NCBI GenBank assembly: GCA_035652095.1
Contig: DASREM010000049.1
Location: 1 to 64,000 of the forward strand
Direction of reading: 5' to 3'
Origin: DASREM01 sp035652095
GTDB taxonomy: Bacteria > Acidobacteriota > Terriglobia > Terriglobales > Acidobacteriaceae
Length of the DNA stretch: 64,000 nt
Shown: one piece after another, positions 16,454 through 24,727 of the stretch
Numbering within the stretch: position 1 is the first letter of the stretch
Layout: every line of letters starts with the position of its first letter
Translations under genes and position numbers: made by a program
The notes under the pieces: generated by a model
Seen by the model: the letters and a program-made list of their open reading frames with translations, nothing else
What the model was told of the DNA's origin: nothing
Database searches by the model: none

Positions 16454-16788
16454 GTCCGAAGGCATGGCGGTTGCCAAGATGTGCAAGGGTTTGCCCACAG
16501 GAACGCCGGGTGCATTCCGATCAAAGGCAATCCTGTCGTCTTATCAATCGGTTACAAGCAACCCATCCATCGCTAGTTTAACCGCCCAGTGGTATACCGG
16601 TTGCATCCTGTCCTGAGGTGAGTACCCTCGCTCTCCTGCTTTGATGGCGCGAGGACGTGCCGAACGGGCAACCGATTGGCCACAAACTGCGACCAGTCAG
16701 CACCTGCGCGCCAGCTGCGCCGAGCTGCGATGTAACCGCATCTCAACCCGACGCCATAAGAAACCGGGCGAACCAGCCCGGTTTTCTT
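16454..16788. other. Spacer with possible small RNA unit
   Basis: This 335 bp spacer has no convincing protein frame. A promoter-like pair and a strong intrinsic terminator inside it, listed separately, could define a transcript of about 155 nt. Consensus motifs of tmRNA, 6S, SRP RNA or tRNA were not recognised. Confidence 0.35.
16601..16628 (+). promoter_or_regulatory. Promoter-like pair inside the recR spacer
   Basis: TTGCAT (16601-16606) and TACCCT (16623-16628) are 16 bp apart on the plus strand. The predicted transcript would run to the terminator at 16761-16790. Confidence 0.3.
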
Positions 16789-16790
16789 TT
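16761..16790 (+). terminator. Strong intrinsic terminator
   Basis: A 9 bp stem AAACCGGGC / GCCCGGTTT with a GAACCA loop is followed by TTTTCTTTT. It ends plus-strand transcripts from recR or from a small RNA in the spacer. Read on the minus strand it has only a weak T-run, and it overlaps the stop codon of the convergent gene. Confidence 0.8.
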
Positions 16791-17340
16791 ACTGAAGAGC
16801 TTCGGGATCAAGAAACAGGTTGGGTTCCTCATCTACCGGCAGGATGCCCTCGGGCATGGAGCCACGATTGTAGGTGGCCATGCGATTCTTCCATTTAAGA
16901 AAATCTGTGATGGTCTGGGGCTCGATGCGGATCTCCACCCGCCGCAAGCTGGCGAGGAGGAGATTCATCTCGTAACGGAATCCGGTGGCCGAGCGCTGAT
17001 TGGTGGCGGAAGGGCGAACCAGAACAACCTTTCGGTTAAAGAACTCCAGCAATCCCCATTGCGGCGGAAGTTCGGAAAGGGCGAGCAGTCCCCGGGGCGC
17101 GAGATAGAAGCGTTCGCACCCGACTGCGATGGATGGCTTCTGCCGGAAGGGCTTGGCGCGATCGGCCAGAAAATCGTTGCGCGAGACCTTGCATTCGACG
17201 ACTACGGAGTGGCAGGCGCGCTTCCAGCCAATGGCGTCGGGCATCTCCCCGCTCACGCAGGCCTGCTCCGAGAGAATGACGCCACATCCGTAGCTTTTGA
17301 GCCACTGTACCGCCTGCAGGACGAGTTGGGCGTGGGTCAT
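16789..17340 (-). CDS. MmcB-like / PD-(D/E)XK nuclease-like protein
   Basis: 183 aa protein starting at the ATG at 17340 (MTHAQLVLQA); the longer frame adds a low-quality tail. It carries MPDAIGWKRACHSVVVECKVSRNDFLADR, in which D and E-x-K sit as in the PD-(D/E)XK nuclease core, followed by a second Lys/Arg and an aromatic strand (GCERFYLAPRGLL). This matches the MmcB family, predicted DNA-repair nucleases related to mutasome-linked proteins; I am inferring this from the motif order, not a database hit. It is alone on the minus strand, upstream of nothing, and 76 bp after the CHAD-HD gene. Confidence 0.6.
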   Translation of the reverse strand: MTHAQLVLQAVQWLKSYGCGVILSEQACVSGEMPDAIGWKRACHSVVVECKVSRNDFLADRAKPFRQKPSIAVGCERFYLAPRGLLALSELPPQWGLLEFFNRKVVLVRPSATNQRSATGFRYEMNLLLASLRRVEIRIEPQTITDFLKWKNRMATYNRGSMPEGILPVDEEPNLFLDPEALQ

Positions 17341-17416
17341 AGCAACAAAGCTATACGACACCTCGCAGCCCAGCAAAGTAGCGGATGAGTTTCTGGAGAG
17401 AAGAGAGGTTGACGGT

Positions 17417-18937
17417 TCACGCCGGAGGGGCACTCAGTCTTGGCTTGGCAGGCGATCTCACGAGAGAAACTCTGAAAGCCCGTGCAGGTGCCCTTTTTAC
17501 CACGACAGGACAGCGGCAGGTCAGTTCGAGGAGATGCCGGGCAGCGGCAATTCGTTCCGCCATGGCAGAGCGCGAGGAATAACCGGCCGCGTCCACGATC
17601 AGGGAGCCGTCCTTTTTGCGGACACGCAGACGGGTCACGCGGGAGTCGTGCTCACAATCCAGCGCATCGGCCAGGCGCAGCACAGCAGCGAGGCGGAGGA
17701 CGCTCTGCCGCTCGAGCGGGGTGATTCGAGAAAGAGCCTTCTGTCCAGTACGAGGCAGGATGCCGCGATGATAGCGGGCAACAGCGGCAACCTGGCGCAA
17801 CTCTTCGGTCTTCCACCCGAGGGGAGCAGCCAGGTCCGCGATGAGGCGATAGCTGGCCTTGTGATGGTTCTTCTCTCGCACGGACCGTCCGACGTCGTGC
17901 AACAGGGCTGCGGTCTCCAGCAGCGAGCGGGAGCACTCATCCTTGTGCCTCGCCCAGTTGCTGTCAATGAGAGTGAGGCCCTGGAGCAACAGGTTCGAGA
18001 GGAAGGCGACATGGGTCGCGTGCTGGAAATCAGGGTCGAGAGCAGAGGCCCAGAGGCGAAGCCTTTGCGATGCAATCTTTCTAATCTCCTGACCTTTGGG
18101 GAGGGCGTTGCGCCAAGTCTGCCAGCGAGAGTCTTTGCCGGTCATGGTCTGTTGGTATTTTTCGATGCGGCGCGTGCGCTCTTCCGCCAGTTTCGCGTGC
18201 CAGTCGGACCGGGACTTGGTATCCGGAAAAGCCTTGATCCGGGTTCCGGTGATCCACAAGACATCCAGGTCATGGACTTCTCCGAGCAAGTCCTGCATAT
18301 CCTTCAAATCCGACTTCCACTCGGAGTGATGCTGAGGCAGGAAATTTTCAACGATGTAACGGAAGCGCTTGATCCCGATACGCAGATTGTGGAGAGCCAC
18401 TTGGGAGCGGGCGCGCATGGCGCGACGATGAAGGTCATGCGCGGCGGTCCAACGTTCGAGCGCGAGATGCTGGAACAGGGCGCTTCCCTCTCGAAAGCGG
18501 CGGGCGCGCGCGGGGAGAATCCTGGCCCACTTCGCCCATTGCTTGCGATCGAAACTCTCGAGGGAGGCCGAGGCCTGAGTCTTGAGTTGAGCCTCCCGCT
18601 GCAGCAGGTAGTGCTGGAAGGCGTGCGATACGGGATCGGCGGAATCACCGAGCTTGGCAACCCACTCCATCATGACGTGTACATCCCGGAGTTCACCGAG
18701 GCTGCGGAACAGTCGGCGGCCAGCCTTTTTCATCTGCTTCCAACGCTTGTCGGGATCGAGTGCCATGATGCCATCCGCCATGGAACGGCAGCGGCGCAAG
18801 GCAACGCGTAAATCATGAACCGGGTCAGGAGCAAAATTGGCGGAGACGTTGTCGCATTCCTGAAGCACACGATGCATCCAGAAGGCGAGACCAGATTCAC
18901 GTTGCGGGGGTTGCATCAAAACAGCGGTAGTGGCCAC
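17417..18937 (-). CDS. CHAD domain fused to an HD (Ppx/GppA C-terminal-like) domain
   Basis: 506 aa. N-terminal half is a CHAD helical bundle: HDLRVALRRCRSM (H41) and the repeat HNLRIGIKRFRY (H183), with many conserved Arg/Lys that in known CHAD proteins bind polyphosphate. C-terminal half (about 300-490) looks like the HD domain found at the end of exopolyphosphatases: LLHDVGRSVREKNHHKASY (H347, D348, H358, H359) and RLADALDCEHDSRVTRLRV. The usual Ppx N-terminal actin-like catalytic domain is missing, so this is not a Ppx but a CHAD-HD fusion. A role in polyphosphate binding or sensing is inferred. Start is GTG at 18937, with ATG at 18916 as an alternative. Confidence 0.85.
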   Translation of the reverse strand: MATTAVLMQPPQRESGLAFWMHRVLQECDNVSANFAPDPVHDLRVALRRCRSMADGIMALDPDKRWKQMKKAGRRLFRSLGELRDVHVMMEWVAKLGDSADPVSHAFQHYLLQREAQLKTQASASLESFDRKQWAKWARILPARARRFREGSALFQHLALERWTAAHDLHRRAMRARSQVALHNLRIGIKRFRYIVENFLPQHHSEWKSDLKDMQDLLGEVHDLDVLWITGTRIKAFPDTKSRSDWHAKLAEERTRRIEKYQQTMTGKDSRWQTWRNALPKGQEIRKIASQRLRLWASALDPDFQHATHVAFLSNLLLQGLTLIDSNWARHKDECSRSLLETAALLHDVGRSVREKNHHKASYRLIADLAAPLGWKTEELRQVAAVARYHRGILPRTGQKALSRITPLERQSVLRLAAVLRLADALDCEHDSRVTRLRVRKKDGSLIVDAAGYSSRSAMAERIAAARHLLELTCRCPVVVKRAPARAFRVSLVRSPAKPRLSAPPA

Positions 18938-19198
18938 GAGGCGCTCACACTCCGATCCCGGTTGTCAGACCATTTTCGCCGTTAGGGAGCTGATCGTCCA
19001 GTTGTGAGGGAATTCAGCGAGTTGGAGGATTGGGCAACCCCATAGGACATGCGCAACCGGGCAGGCTTCTATTACCTCCGTAACGTGCAAGTAGCACCTT
19101 CCTCGCATTACGCTTAGCCCTGAGCACCAGCACAGGAGCCGGGTATCTCCACCGTAGACACAACCAAGGAAATCCGCAACGCCTCGGCGCGCGCTTTT

Positions 19199-21850
19199 GT
19201 GCACAGCCTGAACATCCTGGTGAAGTACGTTCGCCTGTATGGGTTTGAGCACAAGCGGACCGAAGGCCAATTCGAAACCACCTGGGCAGAATTGCAAAAT
19301 GGGTTACCGAAAGGAGAGGAAGGCAGCTTCCTGCTAGGAGTCTCGGGCAACAAGCTTCTGCTGGATGGGATGCCCCTGGAAACGGGGCAGGCGGAACGTA
19401 GCTTCGCGCAGCTTCTGACCACCGCGGGGCTGGCGAGTATTCATTTCTCCAATCGAGTCACGATCGACGATTTCGCGCGCCTGGTGCGGGCATTTGCGGT
19501 GGGGGGTTCGCGCGCCCAGGACGTCGTCAAGCAAATCAAGGAAACCTTTGGCGACAGCAAGAGCGCGAGTATCCGAATCAACGAAGTGAGGTTTGTTGCG
19601 GCCGATCCGGCGACTGGGGAAGTGACATTTGCGGCGCAGATTGCGGCGCAGAGCCTGGGGCCGGAATTCAAGCAGTGGCTGAACGATCCGCAAAAATTGC
19701 TGCAGCTGATTGCTGCAGCCGAAGGGGCACAAACCGCTGGGGGCGGCGGGGCTCCGATGGGCAGTGTTCCCAGCGTGAAGGGTACGGGACCGGGAGGCCC
19801 TGGAAATGGACCAGGCGGGAGCCCGGGCGGAGGCGGAAACTGGACAGGCGGAGTGGTTCCGCTGCAGGAAGAAGAAGTCATACAAGCGATCCGCTTGTTG
19901 ACCCGGTTTGGGGAAGCCAGTTCAGATCCCAACGTCAAGCCCGAAGCACTGCAGGCCGAACTGGGCAGCGTAGACGCCAACACCAAGATCAATTTGCAGC
20001 AACTGCTGGAAACCCTGGCCACAAAGGCAAGCTCAGAGACGACCGATACGCCGCTGCTGATGAAAGCGGCTGAGCACATGGCCATTCGCTTTGCCATGGA
20101 GAAATTCCAGAAGGGCGAAGTGAAGGTCAACGCCGTGCACCAGATGATGGAGCACATGAGCCGGCAGATGGATACGCTGCGGCAGATCCTGAGAATCCAG
20201 GAAGAGAAGATGAACAAGGCAGGGATTCTGGTGGAATCTCATGCCGACATCCTGGATCGGATGTTCTGGGCGGAAGTTCCGGAAGCCGGGAAGAAGAGCG
20301 TACTGCTTTCGAACGAAGCCCCCTGCGTGCCCGCGCGAAACGTCCGCCAGTTCCTGGAGGTCCTGCTGGAACGCGGGGACAAGGAGACTTCCGCGGCGAT
20401 CCTGAAGAATTATTACGAGTGTCTCGACGCCAAGGATGCGGAGCCGCGGCGAAAGACTGCGATCGGCATCAGCCAATTGGCGGACCTGTTCACGGCCACC
20501 GGAACCGGAACTTTGGGGCCAGCGATCAGCAAGGTCGGGGAAGCTCTATCGAAAGAGTCGGATCCGGAGTTGCAGAGCCTGCTGAGCGCGGCATTTGTCC
20601 GGCTCGCGGCCGAAGCCAGCAATGCCAAACAGTACAAGGCCATCGGCGACGTTTGCAACGCGATGGAGGTGGTTGCGAAACAGCGTCCGGTGCTGGCGCA
20701 GGAACTGCGTCCCAGGATCGGGATCGAAAACCGGCTTCCGGAATTCATCGAAGAGGCGTTGCGCATGCCGCAGACGCCGCCAGATCTGCTTCAAGTCCTG
20801 AGCCGCACATCGCAGGCCGCAGTGGACCATCTTGCGGAACGATTCTTTCGCTGCATGCGGCGTGAAGAATGCGACCGCATGGTAGAGGTGGTAAGAGAAC
20901 TGGGTTCGGATGCAACCGCGCAGTTGCGGGAGATGCTGCGCACGGGGCAGCCACGCCAAGCGGCTTCGGCGGTTGGGTTGCTGAGCCGGCTGGACGTTCC
21001 GACCATGCTTGAACTTTTGCCGGTACGCCTTCCAGAATGGAACCGTTTCTACCATGACGTGGTGGTGCGCCAAGTCGCATATGGAGCGGCGCACGATCGC
21101 GGCCGGTCTCTGCTGGAGCTTCTGGAAATTCTCGACCCCCTGGTATTGCCTCAGGCCATCGATGAAATCGGCATGAGTGGAGACCGGACCGCGGTGCCAC
21201 CATTGCTTGTCATTGCCGAGGCAGGAGAGACCCACGGACGGTCTCCGCTGTTGCAGGTGAAGGCGGTGGAGTCTCTGGGCCGGCTTCGCGAGGCGGATGC
21301 GGTTCCGGTACTGCGAAACCTGCTGGAATCCAAGAAAATGTGGAAGTGGGCCAATCATCGCGAATTGCGGATCGCGGCCGCGCAAGCCCTGGCGAAGATC
21401 GATCCGCGGTATGGAAGCCAGGTGCTCGCTGATAGCGGACTGGAGCCGGCAGAACTGGCAGTGGCCCCGCTGGACGCAGCCCCGGCATGTCCGTGGGTAC
21501 GGCAGCGGCGCTACGAGCGCATCGTGCTGCGCAAGACATTATCGGCCACCATCAGCAGTTCATGGGGGAAGTCGGGCTTACTGATCCGCGAACTGAGCCT
21601 GGGCGGCGGGATGGGGACCAAAGAGGACAACCTGAGAGTCGGTTCAGAAGCCAACCTGGATATTTCGTCCGGGGTGCGGCATATTCGAGCTCAAGTGCTC
21701 TTGCGACGCGCGCGGGTCAATGAGGTGGGATTCGAAATCGTCAACACGGATTTGGAAAGCCGGTACCGTCTTCGCAAGGTGCTGATGGAGTCTGTCGATT
21801 CGCAACCGGAAAGCAAGGGCGGAGAATGGGACGGATCTCGAAAAGCGTAG
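19199..21850 (+). CDS. HEAT-repeat protein with C-terminal PilZ-like domain
   Basis: 883 aa from the GTG at 19199. N-terminal helical region (MHSLNILVKYVRLYGFEHKR), a Gly/Pro-rich linker around residues 180-220, then long HEAT-like helical repeats (about 400-770), and a final beta-barrel with RRYERIV (770-776) and ELSLGGGM (798-805), the two motifs of c-di-GMP-binding PilZ domains (RxxxR and D/NxSxxG, here with Glu). It may receive c-di-GMP and pass the signal through the solenoid. The GTG lacks a ribosome binding site. The frame remains open back to 19124 with no ATG, GTG or TTG, yet AGGAG sits 6 nt before an in-frame ATC at 19145, so a rare ATC start is possible. No partner gene adjoins. 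Confidence 0.8.
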   Translation: MHSLNILVKYVRLYGFEHKRTEGQFETTWAELQNGLPKGEEGSFLLGVSGNKLLLDGMPLETGQAERSFAQLLTTAGLASIHFSNRVTIDDFARLVRAFAVGGSRAQDVVKQIKETFGDSKSASIRINEVRFVAADPATGEVTFAAQIAAQSLGPEFKQWLNDPQKLLQLIAAAEGAQTAGGGGAPMGSVPSVKGTGPGGPGNGPGGSPGGGGNWTGGVVPLQEEEVIQAIRLLTRFGEASSDPNVKPEALQAELGSVDANTKINLQQLLETLATKASSETTDTPLLMKAAEHMAIRFAMEKFQKGEVKVNAVHQMMEHMSRQMDTLRQILRIQEEKMNKAGILVESHADILDRMFWAEVPEAGKKSVLLSNEAPCVPARNVRQFLEVLLERGDKETSAAILKNYYECLDAKDAEPRRKTAIGISQLADLFTATGTGTLGPAISKVGEALSKESDPELQSLLSAAFVRLAAEASNAKQYKAIGDVCNAMEVVAKQRPVLAQELRPRIGIENRLPEFIEEALRMPQTPPDLLQVLSRTSQAAVDHLAERFFRCMRREECDRMVEVVRELGSDATAQLREMLRTGQPRQAASAVGLLSRLDVPTMLELLPVRLPEWNRFYHDVVVRQVAYGAAHDRGRSLLELLEILDPLVLPQAIDEIGMSGDRTAVPPLLVIAEAGETHGRSPLLQVKAVESLGRLREADAVPVLRNLLESKKMWKWANHRELRIAAAQALAKIDPRYGSQVLADSGLEPAELAVAPLDAAPACPWVRQRRYERIVLRKTLSATISSSWGKSGLLIRELSLGGGMGTKEDNLRVGSEANLDISSGVRHIRAQVLLRRARVNEVGFEIVNTDLESRYRLRKVLMESVDSQPESKGGEWDGSRKA

Positions 21851-21876
21851 AAGTATTGATTGCCTCCTAGACTAAA

Positions 21877-21911
21877 AGCCTCTGCCAACATCGGCAGAGG
21901 CTCTTTTTTTT
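21877..21911. terminator. Bidirectional intrinsic terminator
   Basis: A 10 bp perfect stem AGCCTCTGCC / GGCAGAGGCT with an AACATC loop is followed by an 8-T run on the plus strand and by TTTT on the minus strand. It separates the converging HEAT-PilZ gene and the end of the long nuo-atp operon after atpE. Confidence 0.9.
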
Positions 21912-21924
21912 GGTTCGGAAGCGA

Positions 21925-22227
21925 CTACACGACTTTTACGAAAATGATCACCAGGGTGTAGAGGGCGAGAGACTCGATCAGAGCCAGGCCGAGAATCAGG
22001 GCTAGCTGAATTCCGGGACGAGCCGCGGGATTGCGGGCCAAGCCTTCGGCCGCAGCGGCGGTCGCTTTTGCCTGGGCTAATCCGCAAACCGCAGAAGCGA
22101 TAGCCATCGAGAACCCGGCGGTGATGGCGACCCAGTTGGTGCCTCCGGCCGCGCCGCCTTGCGCGAAAGCCGGCATGGCGAAGCACATCGCCGAGAGGGT
22201 CATGAACAAGTAGCTGAGTTTACGCAT
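21925..22227 (-). CDS. atpE: ATP synthase F0 subunit c
   Basis: Membrane rotor subunit, last gene of the nuo-atp operon. The 100 aa product carries an N-terminal signal-like segment (about residues 1-22, ending AFAQ) ahead of two membrane helices, a pattern found in some Gram-negative lineages. Helix 2 holds the ion carboxylate E85 in LALIESLALY; helix 1 holds Q52 and the polar loop RNP (65-67). Relative to the Na+-type c ring of Ilyobacter, Q, E, S and Y are kept, but the Thr after ES is Leu and Val63 is Leu; so ion choice is unclear. ATG preceded by AAGGAG, 8 nt. The atpFHAGDC genes are not here, so F0 and F1 genes are split. Confidence 0.93.
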   Translation of the reverse strand: MRKLSYLFMTLSAMCFAMPAFAQGGAAGGTNWVAITAGFSMAIASAVCGLAQAKATAAAAEGLARNPAARPGIQLALILGLALIESLALYTLVIIFVKVV

Positions 22228-22317
22228 GGGTGTTTCTCCTTGTCGCTATGAATTGCCGCCAGTGGGTGGTTGACGTCATCCTCGTACAGACGCCCTCACG
22301 CTGAAACGGCTGGTTTC

Positions 22318-22354
22318 AATGTTTCAAGGTTTCACAGTACTTCCTTGAAACGTT
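22318..22354 (-). repeat. Inverted repeat between atpB and atpE
   Basis: 12 nt arms (22318-22329 and 22343-22354), 11 of 12 matching, with a 13 nt loop, lie in the 140 bp spacer. In the mRNA this forms a hairpin just after the atpB stop, a place where stem-loops can shield or stabilise the atpE message so that c subunit is made in excess. Role is inferred. Confidence 0.45.
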
Positions 22355-22367
22355 GCAACACTGATAC

Positions 22368-23099
22368 CTAGTGTTCTTCCGCCACTGCTCCGGACAGATA
22401 CACCGTGGTCAGAAGAATGAAAATGTAAGTCTGCAAAAATGAAACGCCTATGTGCAGTCCCAGAAAAACGATCGGAACGCCGATCGGAACCAGCGAAATG
22501 AAGACCAGGGTGACCATGTCGCCTGCGAACATGTTCGCGTAGAGACGGATGGTGAGCGAGAGCACGCGGGCGAGATGGCTGATGATCTCGATGGGCACCA
22601 TGAGCGGCGCCAGGACCGGCATGGGACCGGCAAAATGCTTCAGGTAAGCGATGCCGGCATGCTTGAATCCCTGGGCGTGATAGTAGAAGAAAGCGCAGAT
22701 CGCGCATCCCAACGGCACGTACTTCACAGCCGTGGGTGATTCGAATCCAGGAATTACTCCGATCAGATTGGAGAGAAGAATGAAAAAGCCCAAAGCCATC
22801 AGAAAGGGCGTGTACTGCTCGCTGTGATGACCAATGATCTCGTGGCTTTGGCCTTCGATGAAGCCATGAGCGCCTTCGACGATATGCTGGAGCGCGCCCG
22901 GCTTGTCGACCGAGAGACTGGCGCGGACGGCTGCGAAAAAGACGATCAGGCCGAGGAAGACCAAGACTTCCATCGCGACCGAGTTCGAGATCGGCGCCTG
23001 AGGATAGGCAGGCTCGACGTGCAAAGCGCGCAGCATCGCGGTGACCGGCCCGGCGAGGGCGTGGTTCAGGATCGCAGTGAACCAGAGTTGTTCAGGCAT
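22368..23099 (-). CDS. atpB: ATP synthase F0 subunit a
   Basis: Stator subunit with the half-channels for ions. 243 aa, five or six membrane helices. The essential arginine is R185 in LTIRLYANMFAGD, and the final helices (GVSFLQTYIFILLTTVYLSGAVAE) match the family. The typical GFESPTAVKYVPLGCAI loop and NLIGVIPGF are present. It follows atpI by 43 bp and precedes atpE by 140 bp. Length is slightly short of E. coli a subunit, normal for this group. Confidence 0.95.
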   Translation of the reverse strand: MPEQLWFTAILNHALAGPVTAMLRALHVEPAYPQAPISNSVAMEVLVFLGLIVFFAAVRASLSVDKPGALQHIVEGAHGFIEGQSHEIIGHHSEQYTPFLMALGFFILLSNLIGVIPGFESPTAVKYVPLGCAICAFFYYHAQGFKHAGIAYLKHFAGPMPVLAPLMVPIEIISHLARVLSLTIRLYANMFAGDMVTLVFISLVPIGVPIVFLGLHIGVSFLQTYIFILLTTVYLSGAVAEEH

Positions 23100-23142
23100 A
23101 CAGTTGTCTGACTAGAGCTTTACTTTTCCGCTTGGGATCTTT

Positions 23143-23622
23143 CTACAGGCCGCGAACTAACGCAACGTAAACCTCGTATGCGGCTTCGCACGCGATGGCA
23201 GCTACGGGCAGGAACAGGCCCGCAAAGAGCCCGTAGAGACTCGCGGGGGAAACAGTAAAGATAACATAAGCGGCAATCCCCATCAAAGCGTAGCGGAGCA
23301 GGAAACGGAGAACGATTCCCTTCCCTGAACGGCTGTCGCCGGTGCGGGTGATACGGTCCGCCAAACCGGAAATCACGCGCTTCAGCCACACGAAGTTCAA
23401 ATACGCAACACCACAACCGCAGGCAAAACCCAGGCACACCGCAGGGCCGTAGCGAATCCAGAGCGGGACAATTGCCAGAATCGCGACCGCCAGCATGAAA
23501 CGCGAGATGCGGCGCAACGCGCCGGAGTAGAACGACTCGGTCTGTTCGGCGAGAGGGAGATCGGGCTCGGCAGGGTCAGTCAAAGTTTGGCGCCCCGAGC
23601 AGGGAATCATCTCCAATTCCAT
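23143..23622 (-). CDS. atpI: ATP synthase subunit I-like protein
   Basis: 159 aa. It has four predicted membrane helices (about 43-62, 65-82, 109-128 and 132-150) and the position of AtpI in front of atpB. AtpI proteins help c-ring assembly and Mg2+ handling. The N-terminal 35 residues are soluble and acidic. Its start region (ATG at 23622 or Met at 23610) overlaps the 3' end of the nuclease-like gene by up to 47 bp, which suggests translational coupling. Sequence identity to classic AtpI is weak, so the name rests mainly on context and topology. Confidence 0.75.
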   Translation of the reverse strand: MELEMIPCSGRQTLTDPAEPDLPLAEQTESFYSGALRRISRFMLAVAILAIVPLWIRYGPAVCLGFACGCGVAYLNFVWLKRVISGLADRITRTGDSRSGKGIVLRFLLRYALMGIAAYVIFTVSPASLYGLFAGLFLPVAAIACEAAYEVYVALVRGL

Positions 23623-24451
23623 ACTTCTCTCTCAGGAACTCCTGCAAGCGGGGCGGGAGAGCTTCAGACAGTTCCTGCCATGTGATCATCTTGCAGCGTA
23701 CCCTTAGACCGGCAGATTTGACGCAACGCATCACGGCGTACCAGCCTTCGCGCAGGTCAGGGCGGCGCGCATCCGCCATGACGCAGAACGAGCACTGATT
23801 CGCGTAGGCTCCGAGCACGTTGCGAATGAGTTGATAGCCGAGATATCGGTCGCCGCGAACAGGCAAGCTTCGACGATCGAAGACTTCAGCGAAATGCCGA
23901 TAGGAATCGAGAATCGCTTTTTGTCGGCTCTGAAAATCGGTTTCGGTCAGCTTGGCCTCGATCAGTAAGTCGCCAATGCGAAGATCGACTTCAGTACGAT
24001 CGAACTTGCCGTTTGCCAACGGTACACGGGCTTTGAAGCCGAACTGCAACGGCGGATCCCCTTCGACACCGAGCAGATTCAGTAAACCAGCTTCGGCCAG
24101 CGATCCCGGAAAACAAAAAACGTTCATGAGCAGCGCGTCAGAACTGGTACAGGAATCCAGTTCGCGCCAGCGGCGGTCTTCGCGTGGCAGAGCCGTTCTT
24201 GCCTGGGCATGGACTTTGTTCAGGCGACGGCGCCAATCGGGGTTCTGAAGAATGGCGCGGTAGGTCTCAGGAAGAAAGTTGCCGTGCTCGGAGTCATCTT
24301 CCGAGGGCACGTAGCACGGAATCGGGAGTTCCCCATAGCTGTTGCGGTGCGCCAGGTTTCGTTTGCGCGCGAACAACTGATTGCGATGGCTGAGTTCCCG
24401 GCGCAGGTTGAGAGCGGAAGAGAGCGATCCGAAATAGGCCTGTTCAGACAT
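23576..24451 (-). CDS. PD-(D/E)XK nuclease-like protein inside the atp genes
   Basis: 291 aa soluble protein in the position between atpZ and atpI. A nuclease-type core is visible: EVDLRIGDLLIEAKLTETDF with D156, E165 and K167 arranged as D-x8-E-x-K, then GYQLIRNVLGAY and a strand CSFCVMADARRPDL. This organisation resembles PGN_0703-like putative restriction endonucleases; the assignment is from motif order. Its product has nothing obvious to do with ATP synthase. Spacing is 29 bp after atpZ and it overlaps atpI, so it is transcribed and probably translated with them. It could be a cargo gene inserted without breaking the operon. No methyltransferase partner is nearby. Confidence 0.7.
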   Translation of the reverse strand: MSEQAYFGSLSSALNLRRELSHRNQLFARKRNLAHRNSYGELPIPCYVPSEDDSEHGNFLPETYRAILQNPDWRRRLNKVHAQARTALPREDRRWRELDSCTSSDALLMNVFCFPGSLAEAGLLNLLGVEGDPPLQFGFKARVPLANGKFDRTEVDLRIGDLLIEAKLTETDFQSRQKAILDSYRHFAEVFDRRSLPVRGDRYLGYQLIRNVLGAYANQCSFCVMADARRPDLREGWYAVMRCVKSAGLRVRCKMITWQELSEALPPRLQEFLREKYGIGDDSLLGAPNFD

Positions 24452-24480
24452 ATTGGGGTGGGGCGAATGCTATACGAAGG

Positions 24481-24720
24481 CTACTTCGAACCAGAGGAAC
24501 TGACAAGCCGAATCAGTTCCACAAAGCCGGCCATGCTGCCGAGAATCAAGCCCGGAATGTAGATCCAGTGAGTGCCCAGCCAGTGGTCGAGCGCAGTACC
24601 GATCAGCCAACCGATAAAGGTGGCGGCGGGGAAGATGACCGCGAGCTGGCTATAGCTGGCGAGCTGCACCCAAACATTTTTCTTGCCGGAATCGTCATTG
24701 GAAGCGGGATCGGAGCTCAC
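24481..24720 (-). CDS. atpZ: AtpZ/AtpI-family small membrane protein
   Basis: 79 aa, two membrane helices (about 23-43 and 50-70) with a short Gly- and basic-rich loop DHWLGTHWIYIPG; the family feature WLIGTALDHWLGTH-like is visible. AtpZ-type proteins associate with F0 and take part in Ca2+/Mg2+ transport or assembly. The start is GTG at 24720, only 7 bp after the nuoN stop, so it is part of the nuo operon and links complex I genes to ATP synthase genes. The charged N-terminus (MSSDPASNDDSGKK) is typical. Confidence 0.85.
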   Translation of the reverse strand: MSSDPASNDDSGKKNVWVQLASYSQLAVIFPAATFIGWLIGTALDHWLGTHWIYIPGLILGSMAGFVELIRLVSSSGSK

Positions 24721-24727
24721 GGCAGAG

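Noticed and set aside
17297..18811. Long plus-strand frame of 504 codons
   Set aside because: It is antisense to the CHAD-HD gene, which has clear domain motifs; GC-rich third positions produce long shadow frames.
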